A DNA stretch of 64,000 nt, taken from positions 1-64,000 of the forward strand of contig JAZSEA010000112.1 of the NCBI GenBank assembly GCA_045531455.1, in the 5' to 3' direction. The DNA comes from CAG-390 sp045531455. Lineage in GTDB: Bacteria > Bacillota > Clostridia > Oscillospirales > CAG-272. The translations under genes and the position numbers were made by a program. Shown here in pieces: positions 14,722 to 23,112 of this stretch. Each line of letters begins with the position of its first letter. Positions within the stretch are counted from its first letter, which is position 1. The notes under the pieces are model-generated. The model was not told the DNA's origin. It did no database searches and saw only the letters and a program-made list of their open reading frames with translations.

Positions 14722-15633
14722 ATGGGTAACGTAAAATACAGACAGCGGTTTCCCGGCGGAAAATGGAGCTCATACTCCGATCCCGCCGAGTTTGACCGAA
14801 GCGCGGTGTATTATACAGATATAATCAAGAATTATGATGAGCACCCCGTGCTCTCCGTATATCATATAGGTATATGCCACAACAGCGCGGACGACAGATA
14901 TTTCAATCACGTAACAAGAAGATACAAGCTCGTATACGTACTTGAAGGCCGCGGATGGTTCAACGGTATGCCTGTCTGCAGCGGTCAGGGCTTCCTTATG
15001 TGGCAGAATCACGTAAACAGTATGTCCGCGGATATCGAATCCCCCTGGAGCTTTATCTATATTTCTTTCTCGGGGAGCCTTGCGGAGCAATTGCTCAACA
15101 GATCGGGCTTTACCCCCGAGGATTGCATTTTTGACGTGGAGAACACCGATTACGTCAGGGAGGTCTGCGAGGATGTGATCTACAATACGCATCCCGAGCG
15201 GATCACGGAAATCAATATGCTCGCCGTTCTTTTTGACCTGCTCTCCCTCAACAAGACGAAAAAGAACGAGCTTGATTCAAGCTCCTCCGATGTTCTTGCG
15301 GATATGAGTGAGCACGTTTATAATGCGGTACGATTTATGAGCAAGAATTACCGCTCGCAGATAGGGGTATCCGAGGTTGCCGCCGCGGCGCATATATCCG
15401 AAAAATATCTCCGCGAGCTGATAAAGAAGGAAACAGGAAAATCGGTTCAGAGATATCTGACAGATCTGCGACTCTCTGCGGCAAAGAATCTTTTATCCAA
15501 TTCAAAATACAATATCGGCGAGGTCGCGAATCTTTCGGGATTCGGCGAATACCGCAATTTTGTCCGCATTTTTAAGGAAAGATACGGTATCACACCGACC
15601 GAGTACAGGGTCTCGTCGTTCAGCAAAAAATGA
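14722..15633 (+). CDS. AraC-family transcriptional regulator
   Basis: The 303-residue protein has an N-terminal cupin-like sensing domain (about 45-130, with YVLEGRGWFNGMPV and GQGFLMWQNHVN). The C-terminal AraC DNA-binding domain has two helix-turn-helices, with IGVSEVAAAAHISEKYLRELIKKETG and YNIGEVANLSGFGEYRNFVRIFKERYG followed by the family end TPTEYR. It likely senses a sugar and regulates the divergent solute-binding gene and its own operon. ATG 14722 is chosen over 14707 because GGAGG lies six bases before it. The stop overlaps an upstream ATG of the next gene. Confidence 0.9.
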   Translation: MGNVKYRQRFPGGKWSSYSDPAEFDRSAVYYTDIIKNYDEHPVLSVYHIGICHNSADDRYFNHVTRRYKLVYVLEGRGWFNGMPVCSGQGFLMWQNHVNSMSADIESPWSFIYISFSGSLAEQLLNRSGFTPEDCIFDVENTDYVREVCEDVIYNTHPERITEINMLAVLFDLLSLNKTKKNELDSSSSDVLADMSEHVYNAVRFMSKNYRSQIGVSEVAAAAHISEKYLRELIKKETGKSVQRYLTDLRLSAAKNLLSNSKYNIGEVANLSGFGEYRNFVRIFKERYGITPTEYRVSSFSKK

Positions 15634-15641
15634 GGTCATCA

Positions 15642-17309
15642 ATGAAAAAACGAATATTACCTATCATAATTATATGCTTGCTTCTGCTCCTGGCATCCTG
15701 CGACGGTGATCCGGTTGAAACCACCGTTGAAGCGGAGTCCACCGAGGCTCCCTCTGTCGAATCTGCATTGACTCTTGTATCCGACGGTACGTCACAGTAT
15801 GCGGTCATTCTGCCAGAGGATAGCAACGGAGATATGCGCGAGGCGGTCAATTCCTTCGCCGACAAGCTATCGGATCTATACGGCGTCAAGTTTGAGGTCA
15901 AAAAGAACAAGAATCTCGCCGAGGGCAAGAAGCTGATCATGGTCGGCGCGCAGAGTGACGATACCTATGCTTCCTATTACGAAGGCGTAGCTTACCGAGA
16001 TTATGCCGTCAAGCTGACCGAAGACGGCAACGTCGTCATAGCCGCCTGGAGTCTTGACGCGATCGGTGACTGTTGTACTAAATTTTATATGAAGCTCAAA
16101 AAGACCTTCGATGCGGGTGATACCCTCGGTAAGCTTTCTGAGGATGTACTCATAAACGGTGCGGACACCTCGATGCTCGATGCCGACATTCCGCAGTTTT
16201 CGCCGAGCCGTATGCCTCGTATCTACAGTATCAGCGGTGCGCGCGGCGCATATGAGCTCTGCTTCAAGAACAGCGAGATCTCGGATATGACCGCATATCT
16301 CGAGAAGCTGGCATCGAACGGCTTTGAGCTGATCCAAAAGAATGAAAACGCCGACGCAAGCTTTGCGGTTATGAAAAAGGACGGCGTTGAGATCACCGTC
16401 GATTTCTGGACGAAGACGAAGGAGCTTGCCATCCTTATCGACAAGCCCGCATACGAAGCTCCTCTCAAGGCAGAGAAGATCACTGCTGTCACGACTCCGA
16501 GCGTAACCGAGCCCGGACTTGAATACGAGGGTGCGCTCAAGGGTATGTGCTACGTGATAAAGGCGTCTGACGGTAGCTTTGTTATTGTCGACGGAGGCGA
16601 CAGCGATCCCAAATTCCTCGACAGACTCTATTCCGTACTCGCCGAGCAGACCGCAGACGGCGAAAAGCCCCATATCCGTGCGTGGTTTGTGACCCACCTA
16701 CACAGCGACCATATGAGCGGTGTTGCGGATATCGCTTCGAGCAAATACGCCTCTATGATCGAATGTGACGCGGTATATCATAATATTCCCTTTGAATCAT
16801 ATCAGACCGCATACGACAAGAGCGCATACGCGAGCCGTGTCTCCAAGCTTGAAAAGGCGGCAAAGAACCTCGGCGCCGATTACGTGACCGCGCGTACGGG
16901 GCAGACATATTATTTCGCAGACCTCGAGGTGACCGTTCTCGGAAGCGTTGACGATATGTTCCTCACAGACTACAACGACCTTGACGAAACGAGCCTTGTT
17001 TTCACCGTCAGCGTCGGCTCCGAGCGTATGATCTTCACGGGTGATGCGGGCGGAGTGGTCATAGGTCAGTACATAATGAAGCGTTACACAGCCGAGTCGC
17101 TGAAAAGCGGCATTTGTCAGGCAATGTCGCACGGTTCGAACAACAGCGTATTTACAGATTTTTATAAGACCGTAGACCCCGGGATCTATCTCTGGTGCGC
17201 GAACAGAGAGTTCTACGGTAAGCACACGCCGAACAAGTATATCGAGAGCGACACGTCTGCGAAGATCGTCTATTCCTTTGACGGAAAGCACGTTATAGAG
17301 CTCAAATAA
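15642..17309 (+). CDS. Lipoprotein with metallo-beta-lactamase-fold hydrolase domain
   Basis: The 555-residue protein has a signal peptide with lipobox LLLASC, then an alpha/beta domain (about 40-165: YAVILPEDSNGDMREAVNSF, KKLIMVGAQ) of the kind found before carbohydrate-active domains. The C-terminal metallo-beta-lactamase-fold domain has the metal motif THLHSDHMSG. A later IFTGDAGG supplies the bridging Asp, and HGSNNSV another His. The ComEC-like arrangement suggests a phosphodiesterase or hydrolase outside the cell, but the substrate is unknown. ATG 15642 follows GAGG at a good distance. The AraC stop lies just upstream, so the genes are cotranscribed. Confidence 0.75.
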   Translation: MKKRILPIIIICLLLLLASCDGDPVETTVEAESTEAPSVESALTLVSDGTSQYAVILPEDSNGDMREAVNSFADKLSDLYGVKFEVKKNKNLAEGKKLIMVGAQSDDTYASYYEGVAYRDYAVKLTEDGNVVIAAWSLDAIGDCCTKFYMKLKKTFDAGDTLGKLSEDVLINGADTSMLDADIPQFSPSRMPRIYSISGARGAYELCFKNSEISDMTAYLEKLASNGFELIQKNENADASFAVMKKDGVEITVDFWTKTKELAILIDKPAYEAPLKAEKITAVTTPSVTEPGLEYEGALKGMCYVIKASDGSFVIVDGGDSDPKFLDRLYSVLAEQTADGEKPHIRAWFVTHLHSDHMSGVADIASSKYASMIECDAVYHNIPFESYQTAYDKSAYASRVSKLEKAAKNLGADYVTARTGQTYYFADLEVTVLGSVDDMFLTDYNDLDETSLVFTVSVGSERMIFTGDAGGVVIGQYIMKRYTAESLKSGICQAMSHGSNNSVFTDFYKTVDPGIYLWCANREFYGKHTPNKYIESDTSAKIVYSFDGKHVIELK

Positions 17310-17326
17310 TCCGATGGAGAAAAACT

Positions 17327-18061
17327 ATGAAAATATTGATAATCAGACACGCTGAGCCCGATTATGAGAATAATACGATCACGGAAAAGGGATGGCGCGA
17401 GGCTAAAATGCTTGCCGAAAGGCTTGCCAAGATGCCGATAAGCGAGGTGTTCGTATCCCCTATGGGTCGTGCACAGCACACCGCTCAGCCCTATCTTGAA
17501 CTTACGGGAAAGACTGCGAAGACGCTCGACTGGCTCCACGAATTCCGCGGAAGAGTGTGGGATGCGGAGAAGCAGAAGAACCGTTGCGCGTGGAATATGA
17601 AGCCGCGCTTCTGGAACGAGCACCCCGAGATGTTCGATAAGGACCGCTGGCTCGAAAACGAGCTGATGAGTTCGGGCAACGTCGAGGAGGTCTGGAACGA
17701 GACTATCAAAGAATTCGATGCGATCCTCGAGGGCTACGGTTATAAAAAAGACGGATTTTTCTACCGCACCGAGCAGAGCCCCGATACGACCATCGCGTTT
17801 TTCTGCCACTTCGGACTCGGAATGGCACTCGTCTCGCATCTTTCGGGAGTTGCGCTTCCAATGCTCTGGCAGAGCTTCTTTATGCCCGCCTCGTCGGTCA
17901 CAACAATGGTCACCGAGGAGAGGGTCAAGGGCGAGGTCTTCTTCAAGTGTATGCAGATGGGCGACACCTCTCACCTCTACGCCAACGACGAGCCCGTTTC
18001 AAAGAAAGGACTTGCAAAAGAATTCTATGAGGAAAAGACCGAAGCGGTACTGCCTCAATAA
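17327..18061 (+). CDS. Histidine phosphatase family protein
   Basis: The 244-residue cytoplasmic protein has the branch 1 histidine phosphatase signature LIIRHAEPDY, with the phospho-accepting His8 and Arg7. It also has VFVSPMGRAQHTAQP (second Arg) and FCHFGLGMAL, where the second His of the catalytic pocket lies. It differs from phosphoglycerate mutase in its middle insert. It is the last gene of the AraC operon, 17 bases after the lipoprotein gene and with GGAG before the start. The substrate, probably a sugar phosphate, is not known. Confidence 0.9.
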   Translation: MKILIIRHAEPDYENNTITEKGWREAKMLAERLAKMPISEVFVSPMGRAQHTAQPYLELTGKTAKTLDWLHEFRGRVWDAEKQKNRCAWNMKPRFWNEHPEMFDKDRWLENELMSSGNVEEVWNETIKEFDAILEGYGYKKDGFFYRTEQSPDTTIAFFCHFGLGMALVSHLSGVALPMLWQSFFMPASSVTTMVTEERVKGEVFFKCMQMGDTSHLYANDEPVSKKGLAKEFYEEKTEAVLPQ

Positions 18062-18068
18062 CATAAAA

Positions 18069-18106
18069 AGTTGATCCATCGGTAAATCGATGGATCAACT
18101 TTTTTT
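18069..18106. terminator. Bidirectional terminator between the AraC operon and rtcB
   Basis: A perfect 13-base-pair hairpin (18069-18081 with 18088-18100) is followed by seven T on the plus strand and preceded by a run of A that serves the converging minus-strand rtcB gene. Confidence 0.9.
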
Positions 18107-19313
18107 ATTCCGTCGCCTTGAAGTTGTATATAGGCTTGATACGGCAGACGATCTCTGCGGTGGGAGTGATATTTAAGACAATTTCTTCAATGCTCTTGTA
18201 AGCCATAGGCGACTCATCAAGCGTGTCGGGAACGACACAGGTCGAGTAGATTCCCTTCATCTGTTCGGTATATTCCGCCATTGTGAGACGTTCGAATGCA
18301 GTTGATCGCGACATGAGTCTGCCTGCCCCGTGAGGCGCGGAAAAATTCCAATCCGCATTGCCCTTTCCCATACAGAGAAGCGAACCGTCGCGCATATTGA
18401 TGGGGATGAGAAGCTTTTCATCCTTCTTTGCCGAGACCGCACCCTTGCGCAGTATCATTTCGTCGATGTCGATGTAATTGTGAACCGTGTGAAAAGCTTC
18501 TTGAGCTTCAAGCCCTGTTCGTTCGAGCAATATTTCCGCCATACGCTCGCGGTTTCGCTTTGCAAATCTCTGGCAGATATCAACGTCGTGGAGATAGTCC
18601 TCCATAAATCTGCCGTGGAGGTAGCAGAGGTCTTCGGGAAGCGTGGGCTCCTTTGCCTCCCATTCCTTTTCCATAGCCTTGAGAGTCTCCTGAATCTCGC
18701 TTCTGCGTCCCGCCTCCTTGTAGGTGCGGATGATCTCTTCGCGTCGGTTGAAATAATCTTCCTTTCCGATGTTGAGATCGACGGCAAGCGACTGATAATA
18801 GTCTGCGACCTGCGTGCCGAGATTTCGGCTTCCCGAGTGGATGACGAGATACTTATTGCCCTCGTCATCCTCATCGATCTCGATAAAGTGGTTGCCGCCG
18901 CCGAGCGTGCCGAGGCTTCGCTCGAGACGCTTTGCGTCTCTGAGGTATCTGTAGCAGCGAAGGAGAGTGAGATCGAATCTCTCGTTTCGCCCCTCCCAGA
19001 CGTCTCTGCCCGAGGGGATGAAATGCGCGGCTTCGTCGAACTTTTCAAGGTCAATATCGACCTTGCCGAGCGCGACCGTGTACATGCCGCAGCCGATATC
19101 AACGCCGACCATCGCGGGAACGATCTTGTCGGTTATAGTCATGGTCGTGCCGATCGTGCATCCCTTGCCCGCGTGAACGTCGGGCATTATGCGGATCCTT
19201 GAATCGGAAAATTCCTCCATGTCGCAGACGGTTCTGATCTGCTCGATCGCGCCGTCTTCGATTGTATTTGTATAGCACTTGGCAATGTTGTGCTTGCCTA
19301 TGATTTCAATCAT
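18105..19313 (-). CDS. rtcB: RNA-splicing ligase RtcB
   Basis: RtcB joins RNA 2',3'-cyclic phosphate (or 3'-phosphate) ends to 5'-OH ends using GTP and Mn2+, repairing cleaved tRNA and other RNAs. The 402-residue protein is of normal length. It shows the early MPDVHAGKGCTIGTT motif, the metal-binding VGVDIGCGM, GTLGGGNHFIEI, the HSGSRNLG loop and the HGAGRLMSR segment whose His is guanylylated. It lies 12 bases after a slipin gene. Upstream are structured tRNA-like RNA sequences and two WYL regulators, a setting typical of bacterial RNA-repair operons. RtcA is not present. Confidence 0.95.
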   Translation of the reverse strand: MIEIIGKHNIAKCYTNTIEDGAIEQIRTVCDMEEFSDSRIRIMPDVHAGKGCTIGTTMTITDKIVPAMVGVDIGCGMYTVALGKVDIDLEKFDEAAHFIPSGRDVWEGRNERFDLTLLRCYRYLRDAKRLERSLGTLGGGNHFIEIDEDDEGNKYLVIHSGSRNLGTQVADYYQSLAVDLNIGKEDYFNRREEIIRTYKEAGRRSEIQETLKAMEKEWEAKEPTLPEDLCYLHGRFMEDYLHDVDICQRFAKRNRERMAEILLERTGLEAQEAFHTVHNYIDIDEMILRKGAVSAKKDEKLLIPINMRDGSLLCMGKGNADWNFSAPHGAGRLMSRSTAFERLTMAEYTEQMKGIYSTCVVPDTLDESPMAYKSIEEIVLNITPTAEIVCRIKPIYNFKATE

Positions 19314-19325
19314 AATGTTTCTCCT

Positions 19326-20438
19326 TTAAGTCTTTGAATCGAGCAGGCCGACAAGCTGTGTGACGATATCTCCGCTTCCGCCGAGGTTGATGTTGCCCAC
19401 GTTCTCGCAGATCCTCTCGACAAATTCAAGCTCCTTGAGCTTGTAGAGCGTCTTGTTCTCGTCCATCAGCTTTGCGGTGTTGAGCAGAGAACGGGTGGAT
19501 GCGACCTCCTCACGGCGTGTGATGACGTTCGCCTGCGCGCGCTTTTCGGCAACGAGGACGAAATTCATGATCTCGCGGATATCGCCGGGGAGAATGATAT
19601 CCTTGACACCCGCCTCTCTGATCTCGACGAAGAAGTCTGCCTCTTTCTCCTTGAGCCTTTCAAATACAAACTGAGACATTTCGTTCTTGTTCTCAAGGAT
19701 CTCGTCAAGCTTGTATCTGCCGATGTACTCGCGGAGCGCGAGCTGTGCGGCAACGTGGATCTGTTCGGCGTAGTCATCGACCTCGGTGAAGATCTTTTCG
19801 TAATCGGCAACGCGGTAGTTGACCACGAGATTGACTCTGATCGAAACCTTATCCGCGGTCAGAATTTCCTGCCCCGTGACGTTCATCTGTGTCAGACGGG
19901 TGTCGACGTATTCAACGTCTACCTTGATTCCGTTATTCCAGAAGTAGTAAGTACCCGCATCGAGGATGCATTCGGGCTTGCGGTTGAAGCAGATCCGCGC
20001 CTTCTGGTATTCCGCGACCTCGACCTTGATGTAACGAGCTTCGGGAATCTTTGAGAAGATGTATTCGGGAACCGATCCGTCAACGAGGGGCGAGGATACG
20101 TCGATCTTCTTGAACTCGTGCACGTTTGTGCCCTTCCAGAATGCCCACTTTCCCTGAAAATTGAGAAGCGAATAAAATTTTCCGTTTACGTAATGAAGCG
20201 CATATTCCTCGTCCCCGATATCGACGACCTCGACAGATCTTGCAAATTCCTCATCTGCAAGGAGCGTCTCGATGTTACATTTTCTCGAAGCAATGGCAAA
20301 CTGAGGGCTTTCGATTGAAAATACTTCGATATCTCTTCCTCCGAAAACGTAATACTTGCCTGCGCCGAGCAGCTTTACGTACTTTCCGTTCTTGAAGAGA
20401 AGTCCTCTTTGGTTTTCGTTGATGATGATCTTTTTCAT
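19326..20438 (-). CDS. Slipin (SPFH/band 7) family protein
   Basis: The 370-residue protein has an SPFH domain (about 165-320) with TADKVSIRVNLVVNYRVADYEKI and the slipin-type VEIREAGVKDIILPGDIREIMN, then a helical C-terminus. The N-terminal 150 residues contain two copies of a short module (QRGLLFKNGKYVKLLGAGKY and a more divergent ALHYVNGKFYSLLNFQGKW) and no membrane helix, so attachment to membrane would have to be peripheral. Slipins of this type occur beside rtcB in many bacteria and are thought to act in the same RNA-damage response. The start is ATG 20438 with GGAAG upstream; a longer reading lacks a binding site. Confidence 0.85.
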   Translation of the reverse strand: MKKIIINENQRGLLFKNGKYVKLLGAGKYYVFGGRDIEVFSIESPQFAIASRKCNIETLLADEEFARSVEVVDIGDEEYALHYVNGKFYSLLNFQGKWAFWKGTNVHEFKKIDVSSPLVDGSVPEYIFSKIPEARYIKVEVAEYQKARICFNRKPECILDAGTYYFWNNGIKVDVEYVDTRLTQMNVTGQEILTADKVSIRVNLVVNYRVADYEKIFTEVDDYAEQIHVAAQLALREYIGRYKLDEILENKNEMSQFVFERLKEKEADFFVEIREAGVKDIILPGDIREIMNFVLVAEKRAQANVITRREEVASTRSLLNTAKLMDENKTLYKLKELEFVERICENVGNINLGGSGDIVTQLVGLLDSKT

Positions 20439-20471
20439 AATGATTCTTCCTTTCATTCGGTGTTGGGTTTT

Positions 20472-20609
20472 GCAACCGTTCATACCGATCGGGCGGCGGA
20501 GGACTTGAGCGGGGAGCTTGCAAGGCGGAAAGACTGTCTTTTGACCTTGCTCGCACCGTCGCGGTATCCACTCTCCGACAAAGCCCTGTCGGTATATTCG
20601 AACGGTTGC
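20472..20609 (-). ncRNA. Candidate closed-stem RNA domain upstream of the slipin gene
   Basis: The ends of this segment pair over 17 base pairs: 20600-20609 with 20472-20481, and 20589-20595 with 20482-20488, interrupted by a 4-base bulge on one side. Inside are further hairpins, including CCGACA/TGTCGG. A long end-pairing stem with a bulge is the general form of Ro60-binding stems in Y RNAs. No Ro60 gene is seen in the window. It could be part of one long transcript with the tRNA-like segment or of the slipin leader. Confidence 0.45.
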
Positions 20610-20618
20610 GATTCTGAG

Positions 20619-20838
20619 AAACGTTCCTTAACGTTTTTGTCCCGAAGGACGTCCTAAGCCACAGGCATATACCTTTTCGGTATACGGCAGGATTCGAACC
20701 TGCGAAAAGATGGGTTAACAGCCCAATTCGGGGATTTGAACCCCATCGCATAAGCGATTGCCAAAGAGTAAAGCAGATTCGGCATACGCTTTGGGAACCC
20801 CTCGCGCACCGCGGTGATTCATCCACCTTTGCCTTACG
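20619..20838 (-). ncRNA. Candidate tRNA-like (Y-RNA-like) non-coding RNA
   Basis: Between the WYL genes and the slipin gene no protein is convincing, but RNA elements are. Reading on the minus strand there is a T-arm-like hairpin (20730-20744) and an anticodon-like arm with loop CTGTTAA (20711-20725). A perfect T-arm follows, GCAGG-TTCGAAT-CCTGC (20687-20703). It runs into an 8-base-pair stem closed by a GAAAA loop (20666-20686), then a D-arm-like CCT...AGG. In a tRNA the acceptor strands are the open ends; here they are joined by a loop, giving a circularly permuted tRNA mimic. Hairpins at 20639-20650 and 20619-20636 follow. A G-U pair favours the minus strand. Confidence 0.5.
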
Positions 20839-20843
20839 ATCAT

Positions 20844-20872
20844 ATTTTACCATTAATGAGACCGTTTTGCAC
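20844..20872 (-). promoter_or_regulatory. Promoter of the tRNA-like RNA / slipin-rtcB transcript
   Basis: On the minus strand GTGCAA (20867-20872) and TAAAAT (20844-20849) are 17 bases apart. It lies directly after the terminator of the WYL genes, so the RNA and the slipin-rtcB genes have their own start. The -35 is weak, suggesting regulation. Confidence 0.5.
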
Positions 20873-20873
20873 G

Positions 20874-20908
20874 GAAAAAAAGCTGCGAACTCTCAAAAGT
20901 TCGCAGCT
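20874..20908 (-). terminator. Terminator after the WYL gene pair
   Basis: A perfect 11-base-pair hairpin (20881-20891 with 20898-20908) is followed on the minus strand by seven T. It separates the WYL operon from the RNA-repair genes. Confidence 0.9.
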
Positions 20909-20919
20909 TTTTAAGCTTT

Positions 20920-21825
20920 TTATCTTAAATTTTGTATCTTTTGAGCCAAAAGCTTCTTTTTTATCAGATCAACGAAGCTGTCGGGAGCTTCTGCCTTGAC
21001 GCGCGGGCCGAAGGAGAGAACGCGGATGACGATCTCCGACTCGTCCTTGTGGTCAAACTTGACGTGGAGCAGATATTCGTTCTTTCCGACCTTTTCGGCT
21101 CGCTTTTCAAAATGCGCAAAATGGAGCATACACCTCTCAAGCGCGTTGCGCTCGTTTTTGATCCGTAGAGTTACCGTATCATAGCGAACCTCGCGCTCGA
21201 TATGACGGAAAGATTCGCCGCAGTAACCGACGGAACGGATCTTAGAGAGATTGATCGTATGCAGATATTTGCAGCCGTCGGTGATGAGACGGAATTTGTC
21301 ATCTTTTTCGGAGTATTCAAGACGCAGGGGCATACACTTGGCGTAGACCTCTTTGCTGTTCTTGTTGACCATATTGATCTTTATCGGCACTCCGTCGCGG
21401 ATAGCGGAAAGGATGAAACGGAATCTCCTGATATACCCCTCGTCTCCGAAGTCGTCGCCGTCGCAGTATTTGTCGTAGAAGTAATAATCATCCGGAGTAA
21501 ACAAAGGCTCAACGTCATCAAGACCTTTGAAGGAAACGCCGAAAAGCCTGACTCTCGGGTCGAGAGAGACCGCCTTTAGCCAGCTTTTTTGCAGATTTGT
21601 CAGGGGAACTGTCGGCTTGTGCTTCAGAATCGTGCTCATATCGGGGCGGACGAGTTGCCATTTTCCGCTTTTGAGAGCGGGAAGGATAGTTGCCGCACTC
21701 TCGCCGAAAGCCTTTTCGGAGACGATCTTACGAAGCTCGCGTTCGTCGCTTTCGCCGTCAAGCAGCTTCGATATGATCTCGGCTACCGCATTGTAATATG
21801 CGGAATAAAGCTCGCTGAATATCAT
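20920..21825 (-). CDS. WYL-domain protein, second of a pair
   Basis: The 301-residue protein resembles the WYL family of ligand- or nucleic-acid-sensing regulators. The central part (IRRFRFILSAIRDGVPIKINMVNK, then the KCMPLRLEYSEKDDKFRLI strands) fits the WYL fold, and the end fits a WCX-like domain (LLHVKFDHKDESEIVIRVLSFG). No clear helix-turn-helix is seen at the N-terminus, so DNA binding may depend on its partner. It overlaps the first WYL gene by four bases. Pairs of WYL proteins next to rtcB and slipin suggest sensing of RNA damage. Confidence 0.75.
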   Translation of the reverse strand: MIFSELYSAYYNAVAEIISKLLDGESDERELRKIVSEKAFGESAATILPALKSGKWQLVRPDMSTILKHKPTVPLTNLQKSWLKAVSLDPRVRLFGVSFKGLDDVEPLFTPDDYYFYDKYCDGDDFGDEGYIRRFRFILSAIRDGVPIKINMVNKNSKEVYAKCMPLRLEYSEKDDKFRLITDGCKYLHTINLSKIRSVGYCGESFRHIEREVRYDTVTLRIKNERNALERCMLHFAHFEKRAEKVGKNEYLLHVKFDHKDESEIVIRVLSFGPRVKAEAPDSFVDLIKKKLLAQKIQNLR

Positions 21826-23078
21826 AATTCATCCTCCTTTATTCCGTACATTTTATACATTTCCTCAAGGTCGGCTTTGAATCTGTTTTCCTCGGTGCGG
21901 TTTGAAAAATCCATCTGCACGATACGGCAGATGAAGGTGCGTATCCAGGGAATGATCTCACTTGTTTCGCATACCGGGGCGGTAAATCGGTAGGTGGAGT
22001 CGTCGAGCTTTTCAACGGTGCCGTGCCGCTTTTCGCGGTACAGACGCTTTACTATGTAATCCTCGTTCGGGTCAACTTTTATTGTGAAAGTGACGGTCTC
22101 GATATGTTCCTTGCCGCGTTTTGTTCGGTTGGGAACGACGCCCCACATATTTCCCTGCATTTTGTCAAGCATCACTCGGAGCTCGTCGAAGCGCGGAGTT
22201 ACATCCTCGAGCTTTACGTTTGAGAGATAATCAATGCGGAATGAGCGGAAGCAGTTGAAATCGGGATGATACGCGATCAGGTGCTGTTTGCCGTTTTGTG
22301 TGCTGATAAAAATGCGGAGCGGAATTATGCGATTGCGTCTCGGCTCGTCGGAGCGGCGGCTGAGGTTAGCGACCGTAATGACGCGCTTCTGCCTCATTGC
22401 CGTAAAGAGCGAGGCGAGGACTCCGCTGTCCATCGCGCCGGTGATATAGTGATGCTTGAAGGCGAAGGCATTTTTGTGAGTCTTTGTTTTATCAAGCAGG
22501 AATGAGCCGATGACTCCGCAGGGTGCGGCTTCGGAATAAAAATCAAGAAGATCGTTATGATCCGAAAGCATAATATCTTCAGCGCGGCGGTAGAGCATTC
22601 GCTTTCCCTGCTTCTCGGCAATAATTATGCCCTCCTCGCAATATTCCTTCAGCTTTTTCCGCAAGGTCGATTCGTCGAACATCATGGGCGGATCGAAGTT
22701 GGATAAATAATCTTTGTCGATGATCTTTATGATCTCGGGGATGGAATAGGATACTTCGGGAGAGTGGAGAATATCGAATATGATAAAATGAAGGGTGATG
22801 TCTCCGTCTGTGAAGCTTTTTGATTTCCAGGCTTTATAGAAGGGATTGTGGCGCGAGGTGCGGCTGTCGATCGAGATGAAGACGTTCTTTCCCTCGGGAG
22901 TGCGGACGAAGCTCATGTGATCGCCGAGTATGCTTTCCATTCGGCGTCGCTCGTCGTCATATGAGCGTGCGCTTTTTTTGTTGTAGTCCTCGCGGCTCTT
23001 GAAGCCGTAGACGTAAAACTCGCGCATATAAGCGCGGATACGCTCAAAATTCTTTATCAGCTCGCTGTAAGAGGACAT
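21822..23078 (-). CDS. WYL-domain transcriptional regulator
   Basis: The 418-residue protein has an N-terminal helical region with a winged-helix-like segment (about 115-165, PEVSYSIPEIIKIIDKDYLS and DESTLRKKLKEYCEEGII). A WYL domain follows (about 215-310, RQKRVITVANLSRRSDEPRR, then LIAYHPDFNCFRSFRIDYLS), and then a WCX-like C-terminal domain. It probably regulates the neighbouring RNA-repair genes. It starts 34 bases after the nitroreductase gene and may share the promoter of the toxin-antitoxin genes upstream. Confidence 0.85.
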   Translation of the reverse strand: MSSYSELIKNFERIRAYMREFYVYGFKSREDYNKKSARSYDDERRRMESILGDHMSFVRTPEGKNVFISIDSRTSRHNPFYKAWKSKSFTDGDITLHFIIFDILHSPEVSYSIPEIIKIIDKDYLSNFDPPMMFDESTLRKKLKEYCEEGIIIAEKQGKRMLYRRAEDIMLSDHNDLLDFYSEAAPCGVIGSFLLDKTKTHKNAFAFKHHYITGAMDSGVLASLFTAMRQKRVITVANLSRRSDEPRRNRIIPLRIFISTQNGKQHLIAYHPDFNCFRSFRIDYLSNVKLEDVTPRFDELRVMLDKMQGNMWGVVPNRTKRGKEHIETVTFTIKVDPNEDYIVKRLYREKRHGTVEKLDDSTYRFTAPVCETSEIIPWIRTFICRIVQMDFSNRTEENRFKADLEEMYKMYGIKEDEL

Positions 23079-23112
23079 CAGCTTCTCCTTTCGTGATTAT
23101 TCTTTGTAATTG

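Noticed and set aside
20711..20760. A normal tRNA-Asn gene (anticodon loop CTGTTAA and a T-arm are present)
   Set aside because: No 5' acceptor strand complementary to the 3' strand is found upstream, the D-arm position holds a T-arm-like hairpin, and the acceptor-like strand pairs forward through a GAAAA loop.
20275..20853. A 192-codon minus-strand frame across the tRNA-like region
   Set aside because: It overlaps the slipin start in another frame and runs through the structured RNA; no ribosome binding site or protein family.
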